DNA from: Maricaulis sp965228215
GTDB taxonomy: Bacteria; Pseudomonadota; Alphaproteobacteria; Caulobacterales; Maricaulaceae
Assembly (NCBI GenBank): GCA_965228215.1
Contig: OZ245800.1
Span: forward strand, 62,001-126,000
DNA: 64,000 nt
Direction of reading: 5' to 3'
Every line of letters begins with the position of its first letter. The first letter of the stretch is position 1. The translations under genes and the position numbers were made by a program. This document shows positions 18,315 through 27,271 of this stretch, one piece after another. The notes beneath the pieces are model-generated. The model was not told where the DNA came from and ran no database searches. It saw only the letters and a list, made by a program, of their open reading frames with translations.

Positions 18315-18932
18315 ATGCCCATTTCCCTGCCTGATCTGCCCTACGCCAAAGATGCGCTTGCGCCTCATATCTCCGCTCAGACGCTCGATTTCCACTACGG
18401 AAAACACCATGCGGGTTATGTGACAAAGCTCAACGGCATGATCGAGGGTACGGATCTCGCCGCGGCCAGCCTGGAAGACATCATCCACGCTTCCGCCGGA
18501 GATAGCGCCAAGTCGGGCCTGTTCAACAACGCGGCCCAGATTTGGAACCACACTTTCTACTGGAATTCCATGCGCCCCGATGGCGGCGGCACGCCGACCG
18601 GCGAACTGGCCACGCTTATCGATCGTGACTTCGGCTCGTTCGATGCCTTCGCCGAGGCCTTCGCCGGCGCAGGCGCCGGCCAGTTCGGCTCCGGCTGGGC
18701 CTGGCTTGTACTCGCCAATGGCAAGCTGGAAGTCCGCAAGACACTCAACGCCGAAACCCCGTTGACCGAGGACGGCGTGACCCCGCTGTTGACCATGGAT
18801 GTCTGGGAGCATGCCTATTACCTGGACTTCCAGAACCGCCGTCCTGATTACATCGGCACCTTCCTCGAGAAGCTGGTGAACTGGGATTTCGCTGCGGCGA
18901 ATCTTGCTGCTGCGAAAGAAACAGTGGCGTAA
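18315..18932 (+). CDS. sodB: Superoxide dismutase, Fe/Mn type
   Basis: A 205-residue cytoplasmic superoxide dismutase converting superoxide to oxygen and hydrogen peroxide. Metal ligands are visible: His27 in DFHYGKHHAGY, the His of IWNHTFYWNS, and Asp and His of DVWEHAYYLDFQNRRPDY. The block FNNAAQIWNHTFYW and the Gly/Ala-rich AGAGAGQFGSGWAWL favour the iron type. The start MPISLPDLPYAKDAL at 18315 is the conserved family N-terminus. Confidence 0.95.
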   Translation: MPISLPDLPYAKDALAPHISAQTLDFHYGKHHAGYVTKLNGMIEGTDLAAASLEDIIHASAGDSAKSGLFNNAAQIWNHTFYWNSMRPDGGGTPTGELATLIDRDFGSFDAFAEAFAGAGAGQFGSGWAWLVLANGKLEVRKTLNAETPLTEDGVTPLLTMDVWEHAYYLDFQNRRPDYIGTFLEKLVNWDFAAANLAAAKETVA

Positions 18933-18971
18933 CGCAAGAAACGGTTCGCCTCCGGGCGGAACGCGGCCTAC

Positions 18972-19010
18972 ATTCCCCTTCGGTTGATCGATAAACACCC
19001 GAAGGGGAAT
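18972..19010 (+). promoter_or_regulatory. 12-bp hairpin enclosing the Shine-Dalgarno of the downstream serine hydrolase
   Basis: Perfect 12-bp inverted repeat: left arm 18972-18983, 15-nt loop, right arm 18999-19010. The right arm contains GAAGGGGA, the only good ribosome site for ATG 19015. There is no U-run after it, so it is not a standard sodB terminator. It could block translation until melted, or act as a DNA operator. Confidence 0.6.
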
Positions 19011-19014
19011 CTCC

Positions 19015-20253
19015 ATGTCAGTACGTAGTTTGCTGAGCGCGGCGGCGTTTGCGCTTGTCGCTGCCGCTCCGCTTCACGCCCAGGCCTTCGACGATGCCGG
19101 TCTGCAGCGTTTCGACGCCGCACTCGATGATCGCGCCGAGCGCGGTGTCCGCGCCGGTTATGCCGCCATCCTGATCCGTGACGGCGAGACGCACGTCTCG
19201 ACCGCCGGCTATCGCGATATCGCGAGCGGTGCCGAGATGACTGCGGACACCCAGGTCCGGATCGCATCGATGAGCAAGCCGATCTCCACGGTTGCCGCGA
19301 TGATGCTGGTCGAGGACGGCGTGCTGACACTCGACACACCCGTCGCCGATCTTCTCCCGCGTTTCGGCGATGTGGGCGTTGTGACCAGTTTCGAACCCGA
19401 TGCGGACGGCAACTTCCCGACGGAAGCGCAAGCCACCCCGATGACGGTCCGTCACCTGATGACGCACACCGCCGGCGTCGGCTACATCTTCGACGGATCG
19501 ACGGCGCTGGGCGCGCTCTACGCCGAGAACACGCTCTATGCGGGCGACGGCGATCTGGCCGCCAAAATGGATCAGCTGGCCGACCTGCCGCTCTACTTTC
19601 AGCCCGGTGATCGCTGGTTCTATTCCTACTCCAACGACATTCTCGGCGCCGTCGTGGAAGTTGCTTCCGGCATGCCCTACCAGGACTTTCTGGACACACG
19701 GATTTTCGATCCGCTCGGCATGAATTCGACCACTTTCTTCGTGACCGAGGAAGAACTGGCCGAGGTCGCCTCGCTCTACGTGCACGGCGAGGACGGCAAT
19801 CTCTATCCGGCCTATTCCGACGAGAACCCGGAATACCAGCCCAGCTGGGCGTCCGGTGGCGGCGGACTGATCTCGACGGCCAATGATTATGCGCGTTTCG
19901 CGCAGATGCTCGCCAATGGCGGCACGTTCGGCGAGGTCCGCCTGCTCGAGGCCGAGACCGTAACGACCATGACGAGCGCCCAGGTCACGCCCGAGCAATT
20001 GCCCGGCGACATGGCCGGTTTCACATACGGATTTGGGTTCGGCATCGTATTGCCCGCCGCCGAGGGTGAAACGGCGATGGGCATCCCCGGCGATTATGGC
20101 TGGGGCGGTTTCTTCGACACGGATTTCTTCGTCAGCCCGGCATCCGGCCTGGTAGCTGTGATGATGACGCAGGAATTGCCGACGGAAAACATGCCCGAGG
20201 GCCGTACAAGCTCATGGTGGCGTGCATCGGCCTACGGGACGCTCCCTCAATAA
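19015..20253 (+). CDS. Secreted beta-lactamase-fold serine hydrolase
   Basis: A 412-residue protein with a signal peptide (cleavage near HAQA, residue 24) and a class C/penicillin-binding esterase fold. Active-site motifs: SMSK with nucleophile Ser85 and Lys88, YSN at 205-207 as the second motif, and a glycine-rich third region GDYGWGG near 363. Such proteins are usually esterases or D-aminopeptidases rather than drug-resistance enzymes. The ribosome site is buried in a 12-bp hairpin and a strong terminator follows the stop. Confidence 0.85.
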   Translation: MSVRSLLSAAAFALVAAAPLHAQAFDDAGLQRFDAALDDRAERGVRAGYAAILIRDGETHVSTAGYRDIASGAEMTADTQVRIASMSKPISTVAAMMLVEDGVLTLDTPVADLLPRFGDVGVVTSFEPDADGNFPTEAQATPMTVRHLMTHTAGVGYIFDGSTALGALYAENTLYAGDGDLAAKMDQLADLPLYFQPGDRWFYSYSNDILGAVVEVASGMPYQDFLDTRIFDPLGMNSTTFFVTEEELAEVASLYVHGEDGNLYPAYSDENPEYQPSWASGGGGLISTANDYARFAQMLANGGTFGEVRLLEAETVTTMTSAQVTPEQLPGDMAGFTYGFGFGIVLPAAEGETAMGIPGDYGWGGFFDTDFFVSPASGLVAVMMTQELPTENMPEGRTSSWWRASAYGTLPQ

Positions 20254-20304
20254 CCAGTCCCGAGCCGTCCCCCTGGCACGGCCACCGGATTGCCCCTGAA
20301 GAGA

Positions 20305-20336
20305 AAGGCCCGCCGAAACCGGCGGGCCTTTTTTTT
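20305..20336 (+). terminator. Rho-independent terminator
   Basis: An 11-bp GC-rich stem with a 4-nt loop (AAAC) followed by a run of eight T, located 52 bp after the serine hydrolase stop. Strong, plus-strand orientation. Confidence 0.92.
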
Positions 20337-20358
20337 GTTGCGGCAATGTCCGACGGCG

Positions 20359-20958
20359 TCAGCCGAAGACCGTCTGGGCCATGGCCATGGCCACCAGCAT
20401 CGGGAAGGACAGCAGCGTATTCGTACGCGAGAACAGCATCGCCGTGCGGGCGGCTTTCGGCTTGGCCTCTGCCTCGGCTTCCACGATGCCCAGCGCGATC
20501 TTCTGATTGGGCCAGATCACGAACCAGACATTGAAGGCCATGATGATGGCCATCCACATGCCGATACCGATGAAGCTGTATTGCGGCGTATAGGTCTCGG
20601 CCAAGATGCCGAGGGACAGGACTTCCATCGTGTAGCCGCGGAAGCCGGCAACAGCGAGGCCGGTCAGGACCGTGAAAGCCGCACCCCAGCGGAACCAGAA
20701 CAGGGCCGCCGGAGCGATCACCTTGCCAATGGCAGGCTTCTGCTCGTCCGGAATGTTCGGCATGTTCGGGATCTGCACGAAGTTGAAATACCACAGCAGG
20801 CCGATCCACATGATGCCGGCGACAACATGCGTCCAGCGCGCGATCGCCTCGTAGTTCAGCGATACTCCGCCCCACAGGACGTAAGAACCATAATACACCA
20901 GCGCGATCACCATCGAGACGATCACGGTTGTGCGCAGATTGGTCAGAATGGCAGCCAT
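20359..20958 (-). CDS. PuuD-like membrane protein (urate hydroxylase N-terminal domain only)
   Basis: A 199-residue protein with five or six membrane helices and the pattern RWTHVVAGIMWIGLLWYFNF with intramembrane histidine, typical of the Urate_ox_N/DUF989 family. Full PuuD enzymes end in a cytochrome c domain with CxxCH; that domain is absent here, so this is the short stand-alone type. It may bind heme in the membrane. No purine catabolism genes are nearby. It converges with the serine hydrolase. Confidence 0.72.
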   Translation of the reverse strand: MAAILTNLRTTVIVSMVIALVYYGSYVLWGGVSLNYEAIARWTHVVAGIMWIGLLWYFNFVQIPNMPNIPDEQKPAIGKVIAPAALFWFRWGAAFTVLTGLAVAGFRGYTMEVLSLGILAETYTPQYSFIGIGMWMAIIMAFNVWFVIWPNQKIALGIVEAEAEAKPKAARTAMLFSRTNTLLSFPMLVAMAMAQTVFG

Positions 20959-21027
20959 CGGGCCCCTCCCCTTGGAATCAAACGATTGCTCTGGAGGAGG
21001 AAATTACAGGAATTCGCGTGACAGGAT

Positions 21028-21049
21028 AGCCCGGGCCGTAGCCCGGGCT
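21028..21049 (-). terminator. GC-rich hairpin after secF (possible weak terminator)
   Basis: A 9-bp perfect stem (AGCCCGGGC / GCCCGGGCT) with a 4-nt loop lies 7 bp beyond the secF stop. No U-run follows on the minus strand, so it may stabilise the 3' end rather than terminate. Confidence 0.4.
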
Positions 21050-21055
21050 TCCGGA

Positions 21056-22003
21056 TCAGTCCTGGGCAGTCTCGCCGGACTCGCGCTTGACCTTGGTCAG
21101 CAGGAGGACCGGGGCCGCGACGAAGACCGAGGAATACGTACCGATCAGCACGCCCCAGATCATCGCGAACGCAAAGCCCTGCAGCGTGACACCGCCAAAG
21201 GCCGCCAGCGCGATCAGCGCGAGCAAGGTCGTGACGGAGGTCAGGATGGTGCGGGACAGCGTGTCGTTGATGGAGCGGTTGAGCACGTCCTCGATCGGTT
21301 CCTTCTTGTACTTGCGAAGGTTCTCGCGGATGCGGTCATACACGACCACGGTGTCGTTCATGGAATAGCCGACGATGGTCAGGATGGCCGCGACGGTCGC
21401 CAGGTCGAACTGCATCTGCGTGATGGAGAACAGGCCGATCGTGGCAATCACGTCGTGCACGAGCGCGACGATTGCGCCGACCGAATACTGCCATTCGAAG
21501 CGGAACCAGATGTAGATCAGCATCAGGACGAGCGCGATACCGATGGCGGAGGCACCGGCGACCACCAGCTCGCCCGACACGGCACCGCCGATAACAGACG
21601 TGCCGAGGATGTTGATCCCGGGATAAGTCGCCTCCAGCTGGTCCTGCAGGGCCTGGCGGGCATCCTGCTGGGCCTGTTCGGCCTCCAGCCCCTCACCTTC
21701 CTGCAGCGGCAGGGTGATCAGGTATTGGCGTTCCTGGCCCGTGCCCTGGATCCGGCTTTCACCGAGTCCCAGACCGTTGGCCCAGTCGCGCAATTCCTCG
21801 ACCCCGGTCGTGCTGCCCTCGGGCATTTCAACCTGGGCCTGGATGCCGCCGCGGAAGTCGATACCGAAATTGATACCCATCACGCCGAAGGCGATCAGGG
21901 AACCGATCACCACCGCGATCGAGATCGCCATCGCGATGACGCGATGCTTGATGAAGGTGAAATTCGATCCGACCGGGAGATATTTGACGAGTGCAAAAGA
22001 CAT
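21056..22003 (-). CDS. secF: Protein translocase subunit SecF
   Basis: A 315-residue SecF, partner of SecD in the proton-driven step that pulls preproteins out of SecYEG. The N-terminal helix is followed by the family block NFGIDFRGGIQAQVEMPEGS, a periplasmic P4 domain, then five helices with the GYSMNDTVVVYDRIRENLRK cytoplasmic loop. It follows secD by 12 bp. Confidence 0.97.
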   Translation of the reverse strand: MSFALVKYLPVGSNFTFIKHRVIAMAISIAVVIGSLIAFGVMGINFGIDFRGGIQAQVEMPEGSTTGVEELRDWANGLGLGESRIQGTGQERQYLITLPLQEGEGLEAEQAQQDARQALQDQLEATYPGINILGTSVIGGAVSGELVVAGASAIGIALVLMLIYIWFRFEWQYSVGAIVALVHDVIATIGLFSITQMQFDLATVAAILTIVGYSMNDTVVVYDRIRENLRKYKKEPIEDVLNRSINDTLSRTILTSVTTLLALIALAAFGGVTLQGFAFAMIWGVLIGTYSSVFVAAPVLLLTKVKRESGETAQD

Positions 22004-22015
22004 GGTTCGATCCCC

Positions 22016-23671
22016 CTAGAACGGCAGCGTCTTGGGCTTGAACGCCCGCAGCCAGGTCACCGCCAGGAGGCGGGAGAAGACAAAGGCCGTGAAGACCGAG
22101 GTGATGATGCCGATACCCAGGGTCACGGCGAAGCCGCGCACCGGACCGGCACCCAGCATGTAGAGCACGCCGGCCGCGATGAAGGTCGTGATATTGGCGT
22201 CGAGAATGGCCACGAGCGCGCGGCTGTAACCGGTCTCCATGGCATTCGCGGGCGTACGTCCGAGCCTCGCCTCTTCACGTATTCGTTCGAAGATCAGCAC
22301 GTTGGCGTCGACCGCCATACCGATGGTCAGGATGATGCCTGCGATACCCGGAAGGGTCAGCGTCATGCCGAGGCCGGACAGACCGCCCAGGATGAGCACG
22401 ACATTGATCAGCAGGGCCGACGTCGAGAACACGCCGAAGACGCCGTACGAGGCAACCATGAAGATGATGACCGCGATGAAGCCGATGATGACGGCCATCG
22501 TACCAGCCTCGATCTGGTCGGCACCCAGCGTTCCGGTGATCGTGAATGAGCTGACCGGGGTCAGAGAGGCCGGCAGGGAACCGGCGTTCAGCAGAATGGC
22601 CAGGTCACTGGCGGTCTCGAAGGTGAAACCACCCTGGATGATGCCGGAACCGCCGAGGATCGGCTCGTTGATGCGCGGCGCGGAGATGATCTCGTTGTCC
22701 AGCACGATCGCGAAACTGCGGCCGGCATTATTGCGCGTGACATCACCGAAAATGATGGCGCCCTGGGTGTCGAAACGGAAGGAGACGACCGGGGCGGCAT
22801 AACGCGCATCCACGATCGCGGCGGCGTTGGTGAGATTGTCACCCGTCAGCAGGGCGCGGGATTCCAGCACCAGGAAACCGCCGCCATTGTCCGGCGACAT
22901 AGGCAGGATCTGACGGCCCGGCGGGACGCGGCGATCGCCGTTCGGACCGGCATCGATGGAACTGTCCACCATGTGGAAGCTCATCACGGCGGCCTGACCG
23001 ACGAGATCGATAATGCGCTGCGGATCATCCGCACCCGGCACCTGAACGAGAATGCGTTCATCGCCTTCCCGGACGATGGTCGGATCGACAGTGCCGAGAC
23101 CGTCGAGACGATTACGGATCACCTCGATCGACTGGGCCAGCGTCCGCGTCCGGATGGCATTGAGCTGTTCGTCCGTGATGGTCAGGCGTACCGCACGGTC
23201 ATCCTCGGAATCGGCATTCACCTCGAGGGATTCCGCGAGCGTCGGCTGGCCGAACTGGCTCTGTACCGGCTGGGACAGTGTGCGCAGGCGATCAAGCGCC
23301 TGGGCGCGGTCTTCCGCGCGGGCGATCAGCACGATCACTTCATCACCGACCACCGAAACGCTGCGCGTCAGGATCGGCGTGTCTCGACGCATAGCCTGGA
23401 CAGCATCCTCGCGCAGGGCGTTGAGCTGGCTGACCCGTACCTCTTCCATGTCGACCTGGAAAAGGATTTGCGAACCACCCTGGAGGTCGAGGCCCAGATT
23501 GACCGACCGGTTGGGGATGAAACGCCAGATTCCCTGCGCTTCAAGCTCGTTGGTGATCGGGTCCGGCTGGTAGCGCTGGTCTGCGGGCACGAAATTCGGC
23601 ACCGAGAACAACACGCCGACCACGACAAGCAGCAGCACAAAAATGATTTTCCATGGGCGGAATACCAGCAT
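22016..23671 (-). CDS. secD: Protein translocase subunit SecD
   Basis: A 551-residue SecD: N-terminal helix (IIFVLLLVVVGVLFSV), the LGLDLQGGSQILFQVD start of the large periplasmic P1 domain, and a C-terminal membrane domain with GMAVDANVLIFERIREE. It works with SecF and YajC to couple the proton gradient to late protein export. It lies 27 bp after yajC and 12 bp before secF, forming the canonical yajC-secD-secF operon. Confidence 0.97.
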   Translation of the reverse strand: MLVFRPWKIIFVLLLVVVGVLFSVPNFVPADQRYQPDPITNELEAQGIWRFIPNRSVNLGLDLQGGSQILFQVDMEEVRVSQLNALREDAVQAMRRDTPILTRSVSVVGDEVIVLIARAEDRAQALDRLRTLSQPVQSQFGQPTLAESLEVNADSEDDRAVRLTITDEQLNAIRTRTLAQSIEVIRNRLDGLGTVDPTIVREGDERILVQVPGADDPQRIIDLVGQAAVMSFHMVDSSIDAGPNGDRRVPPGRQILPMSPDNGGGFLVLESRALLTGDNLTNAAAIVDARYAAPVVSFRFDTQGAIIFGDVTRNNAGRSFAIVLDNEIISAPRINEPILGGSGIIQGGFTFETASDLAILLNAGSLPASLTPVSSFTITGTLGADQIEAGTMAVIIGFIAVIIFMVASYGVFGVFSTSALLINVVLILGGLSGLGMTLTLPGIAGIILTIGMAVDANVLIFERIREEARLGRTPANAMETGYSRALVAILDANITTFIAAGVLYMLGAGPVRGFAVTLGIGIITSVFTAFVFSRLLAVTWLRAFKPKTLPF

Positions 23672-23698
23672 GGCGTCAAACCCCCTTGAGTGGGCGGA

Positions 23699-24001
23699 TC
23701 AGGATTTGTCGGTGTCGTTGGCCGCTTTGGGCTCGGGACGTCCGCGAACTTCGGTGATCGTTGCCTTAATGACCTGGACCTTCACGCCGTCGGCGAGCTG
23801 GACGGTGGCTTCGTCGTCCGTGACCTTGGAGATCTTGCCGATCAGGCCGCCCTGCGTGACGACTTCGTCACCCTTCTTGAGGCTGGCGATCATTTCCCGG
23901 TGTGCCTTCATCCGCTGGTTCTGCGGACGGATGATCAGGAAATAGAAAACAGCACCCATCAGGGCGAACATGAAAAGGGTATTGAGAAGTTGCGGATCCA
24001 T
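23699..24001 (-). CDS. yajC: Preprotein translocase accessory subunit YajC
   Basis: A 100-residue single-span protein: helix at residues 8-25 followed by YFLIIRPQNQRMKAHREM and KKGDEVVTQGGLIGKI, the hallmark YajC blocks. It associates with SecDF at the inner membrane and is the first gene of the yajC-secD-secF operon. Confidence 0.96.
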   Translation of the reverse strand: MDPQLLNTLFMFALMGAVFYFLIIRPQNQRMKAHREMIASLKKGDEVVTQGGLIGKISKVTDDEATVQLADGVKVQVIKATITEVRGRPEPKAANDTDKS

Positions 24002-24131
24002 GACGGGCTCGGTCTCCGGTGAGAAGGCTCGCGCAGCAAGATCCTGCCGCGCGCAAATTTCGATTGCGCGGGACTATATCGGTGCGGACGGGGGTTGCAA
24101 CAAGAGCGAGCGGTAGAAAACCCGCCAAAAA

Positions 24132-25031
24132 TCAGCGCAGATAGCGCATCGGGTCTTCCGGATTGACGCCCCGGCGGATCTCGAAATGGACCTGCGGACT
24201 GTCGACCGTGCCGGAGGAGCCGGCCGCGGCGATCACCTGGCCACGCTCGATCCGGTCGCCTTCGCTGACGTGGATGCGGCTGTTGTGGGCATAGGCCGTG
24301 ACGAAACCGCCATCATGCCGGATCAGGACGAGGCGACCGTAACCCGCCAGCTCACTGCCTGCATAGACAACCTGTCCCGGTGCAGCAGCGCGGACCTCGG
24401 TACCTGCACGCACGGCGATATTGATACCGTCATTGCGGCCACCTTCCGGCTTGCGGCCGAAAGTCGAGACGACATCACCCCGGACGGGCCAGTCGAAACT
24501 GGGCGCACCGCGGGCGGGCGGTTCGCGGCGCGTATTGCGCGGCGCGGACGTGTCCGGACGGGTGTAGCGGGTGGTCTGGCTTGAGGGGGCGCTGGCGCCC
24601 GCCGGCAGATGGATCTGCTGACCCACTTCCAGCTCGTAGGGCGGCGCAATGCCGTTGTGCGATGCGATCTGCTGGAACGGAATGTCGTAGCGCAGACCGA
24701 TCCGGTAGAGATTCTCGCCGCGCTGGACGACGTGAACCGGACGGTTCGGCAGGCGCAATTGCTGACCCGTTCTCAGCGTGTAGGGCGAGCGCAGACCATT
24801 GGCGTCTGCCAGGTCACGCATCGCGACACCGCAGGACTGGGCGATCTGGGACAGCGTGTCTCCGGACCGGACAACATATCCGCCATTACACGAGCTCGGC
24901 GCGGCCACCGGCGTAAAGGATCGGCCGGCATTGCGATATTCCACCCGCGCGGGATCACGCGGCGCAGAAGCACAGGCAGCAAGGCCAGCGCTCAAGGCGG
25001 CAATCAGGCAGATAAGAACACGCGCTCGCAT
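24132..25031 (-). CDS. NlpD-like lipoprotein with two LysM domains and degenerate LytM domain
   Basis: A 299-residue envelope protein. ATG 25031 gives a lipoprotein signal with lipobox LAAC (Cys20); an upstream start 17 codons earlier would spoil it. Two LysM repeats follow at about 50-95 (YVVRSGDTLSQIAQ) and 97-141 (HVVQRGENLYRIGL), then a LytM/M23 domain at 190-299. The zinc motif HxGxD reads NDGIN and HxH reads QVH, so it should lack peptidase activity, as E. coli NlpD and EnvC do when activating amidases. Its position downstream of surE and pcm parallels the surE-pcm-nlpD order. Confidence 0.85.
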   Translation of the reverse strand: MRARVLICLIAALSAGLAACASAPRDPARVEYRNAGRSFTPVAAPSSCNGGYVVRSGDTLSQIAQSCGVAMRDLADANGLRSPYTLRTGQQLRLPNRPVHVVQRGENLYRIGLRYDIPFQQIASHNGIAPPYELEVGQQIHLPAGASAPSSQTTRYTRPDTSAPRNTRREPPARGAPSFDWPVRGDVVSTFGRKPEGGRNDGINIAVRAGTEVRAAAPGQVVYAGSELAGYGRLVLIRHDGGFVTAYAHNSRIHVSEGDRIERGQVIAAAGSSGTVDSPQVHFEIRRGVNPEDPMRYLR

Positions 25032-25086
25032 GGGTTTGGCGGGGCCTCCGTCGGGTCGTTTCCCGCCTATCAAGCCACGCAAGACT

Positions 25087-25099
25087 TAACCGGCGGTTA
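25087..25099. promoter_or_regulatory. TAACCG-N-CGGTTA palindrome upstream of the NlpD-like gene
   Basis: A perfect 13-bp palindrome, 56 bp before the NlpD-like start. In the wider frame 25086-25100 reads TTAA-N7-TTAT, one mismatch from the CtrA motif TTAA-N7-TTAA. Either a repressor operator or a weak CtrA site. Confidence 0.3.
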
Positions 25100-25170
25100 T
25101 CCATATGAGGCTTCTCCGCAGGTTTTTTCGAATATCCGATGACTTGATTCAGACCTTTCGCGGGCTGATT

Positions 25171-25806
25171 TCAGAGCGCAATCTGGCCCGGTTCGGCAAA
25201 CAAAGCCGCGACTCCGGCCTTCTGCAATTCCTCGCGTGTGCCGTATCCGTAGAGTACGCCCCAGGCCTTGATACCATTGGCCTTGGCGGCGATCGCATCG
25301 TGTTCGCGATCACCGATCATCAGCGAGGTTTCAGGCCGGGCGCCCGTCTCTTCAAGCGCATGGGCGAGAAGGTCGGCCTTGTCGACCCGGGTCCCGTCCA
25401 GCTCGGATCCGAATTCGAATTCCATGAAATCCGCCAGACCGAAATGCGCGGTGATACGTCGGGCATAGACGTGCGGCTTGGCCGTTGCGAGGTGCAGCCT
25501 GGCGCCTGTAGCGGCCAGGCGCTGCATCATTTCCGGCACGCCGTCATAGACCGCGTTCTCGAACAGGCCGGTATCCGTATAGCGTTCACGATAGAGAGCG
25601 ATGGCCTCGTCGACCGGGCCATCCTGGCCCAGCATCTGCCCGAAACTGTGCCATAGAGACGGACCGATACACCATTCAAGCTCGTCGGCATGGGGCACGT
25701 CGGCACCCAGCTCCCTGAGGGCATGCTGGATACAGCCCGTAATGCCCGGCTTCGGATCGGTGAGCGTACCGTCGAGATCGAGGAAGATGTCGCGGATCCC
25801 GCTCAC
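25171..25806 (-). CDS. HAD-superfamily phosphatase (Gph/PGP-like)
   Basis: A 211-residue HAD hydrolase with nucleophile motif DLDGTLTD (Asp10, Asp12), a helical cap, motif II/III in LATAKP and the acidic MIGDREHD metal site. It resembles phosphoglycolate phosphatases and pyrimidine nucleotidases of the Gph group; the substrate is uncertain. Its start overlaps the pcm stop by 4 bp, so it is co-translated with pcm. Confidence 0.85.
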   Translation of the reverse strand: MSGIRDIFLDLDGTLTDPKPGITGCIQHALRELGADVPHADELEWCIGPSLWHSFGQMLGQDGPVDEAIALYRERYTDTGLFENAVYDGVPEMMQRLAATGARLHLATAKPHVYARRITAHFGLADFMEFEFGSELDGTRVDKADLLAHALEETGARPETSLMIGDREHDAIAAKANGIKAWGVLYGYGTREELQKAGVAALFAEPGQIAL

Positions 25807-26444
25807 AACGCCCTCGCCTCGCCTTTCACCAGCGGCACGAAACGCACTTCCAGAAGATCCGTTTCGGTGATCTCGTCGCCGGTACGGTCATACCGGACCA
25901 GGATCTGTTTGGAGTCACGATCCACAGGAGCGACGGCGATGCCGCCATCCTTGAGCTGTTCGAGAATGGCGTCGGGCCGGGCCGGTGCCGACGCGGTGAG
26001 GATGATGCGATCAAAGGGCGCCTGTTCGGGCCAGCCCTGGGTGCCGTCGCCGACCCGGGTGACGATATTGTTCAGACGTTGCGCCTCGAACCTCTCTTCG
26101 GCCTCGCGGGACAGGGTGCGATAGCGTTCAACCGAATAGACCCGTCTTGCCAGGCGCGCCAGCACAGCGGCCTGGTAGCCGGACCCGGTCCCGATCTCCA
26201 GCACCTTGCAGCGATCATCCAGCCGCAGGGCCTGGGTCATGAAGGCGACGATGAAGGGTTGGGAAATCGTCTGTCCGCAATCGATGGGCAGCGCCCGGTC
26301 GTCATAGGACTGGTCGCCGAAACGTTCCGGCACATAGACATGGCGCGGCGTGCGTTCCATCGCCGCGAGAACCTGCGCATCCGTGATACCGCCGCCACGC
26401 AGCGCCATCACGAGCTGGATCACCCTGGGATCCGGCACATTCAT
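25803..26444 (-). CDS. pcm: Protein-L-isoaspartate O-methyltransferase
   Basis: A 213-residue PCMT that methylates isoaspartyl residues of aged proteins with S-adenosylmethionine to start their repair. The AdoMet loop LEIGTGSGYQAAVLA is canonical, preceded by the family block DCGQTISQPFIVAFMTQAL. It lies 32 bp after surE, the usual neighbour in proteobacteria, and overlaps the following HAD gene. A second, more divergent PCMT-like gene is at 48901. Confidence 0.95.
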   Translation of the reverse strand: MNVPDPRVIQLVMALRGGGITDAQVLAAMERTPRHVYVPERFGDQSYDDRALPIDCGQTISQPFIVAFMTQALRLDDRCKVLEIGTGSGYQAAVLARLARRVYSVERYRTLSREAEERFEAQRLNNIVTRVGDGTQGWPEQAPFDRIILTASAPARPDAILEQLKDGGIAVAPVDRDSKQILVRYDRTGDEITETDLLEVRFVPLVKGEARAL

Positions 26445-26476
26445 CGATATCGTCCTTTGCAGCCTGTGCCGGCGCC

Positions 26477-27271
26477 CTAATGGCGCGGCGGCACACCGCC
26501 CAGCATGGTCTTCAGATTGCCGAGAGTCTCGCCGTGTGTCAGGTCCATGTGCAGGGGCGTGACCGAGATCCGGCCCTCATAGATGGCGCGCAGGTCCACG
26601 CCCTCGGGCGGATTGGACAGCGTGCCGTGGAAACCGAGCCAGTAATAATCCTCGCCGCGCGGGTCCACCCGGTGCTGGGCGTGCAGGATGTGCTGGTCGC
26701 GCTGCCCCTGGCGCGTGACCTCGACCTGCTCGACCTCGTCGGGCTTGCGGTCGGGGAAATTGATATTGATCAAAACGTGGTCCGGCCATTTCAGATCGAA
26801 CAGGCGGCGCAAGATCGGCGCGCCATAGGTTTCTGCCGTCTCCCACTCGATCGGATCGCCCTTCTTGAACCCATAGGCCTGGGACAGCGCCACGGAGGGA
26901 ATGCCCAGCTGCATGCCCTGCATGGCCCCGGCGACCGTGCCCGAGAAGGTCACATCCTCGGCGATGTTCTGGCCGCGATTGATACCCGAAAGGACGAGAT
27001 CGGGTCTGCGGTCCGGAATCAGATCCTGCACGCCCATCAGCACGCAATCGGTCGGCGTGCCGGAAACGGAGAATTTCTTCTCATCCCACTGACGCACCCG
27101 CAGCGGATCATGCAGGGTCAGCGAACGCCCCGCCCCGGACTGTTCCTCGGCCGGCGCGACGATCCAGACATCATCCGACAATTCGCGGGCAATCTTCTCG
27201 AGCGATTGCAGGCCGCGGGCGCGGATACCGTCATCATTGGTCAGCAGGATGCGGGGATTTTCAGGGATCAT
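26477..27271 (-). CDS. surE: 5'-nucleotidase SurE
   Basis: A 264-residue SurE, a divalent-metal nucleoside monophosphate and polyphosphate phosphatase linked to stationary-phase survival. The metal-site start ILLTNDDGI, APAEEQSGAGRSLT, DLVLSGINRGQNIAEDVTFSGTVAGA are the defining blocks. It is followed by pcm after 32 bp and preceded by serS at 128 bp. Confidence 0.97.
   Translation of the reverse strand: MIPENPRILLTNDDGIRARGLQSLEKIARELSDDVWIVAPAEEQSGAGRSLTLHDPLRVRQWDEKKFSVSGTPTDCVLMGVQDLIPDRRPDLVLSGINRGQNIAEDVTFSGTVAGAMQGMQLGIPSVALSQAYGFKKGDPIEWETAETYGAPILRRLFDLKWPDHVLININFPDRKPDEVEQVEVTRQGQRDQHILHAQHRVDPRGEDYYWLGFHGTLSNPPEGVDLRAIYEGRISVTPLHMDLTHGETLGNLKTMLGGVPPRH

Noticed and set aside
20930..22549. 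A 539-residue plus-strand open frame opposite secF and secD
   Set aside because: Low-complexity Asp/Arg/His antisense shadow of certain secDF coding sequence; no ribosome site.
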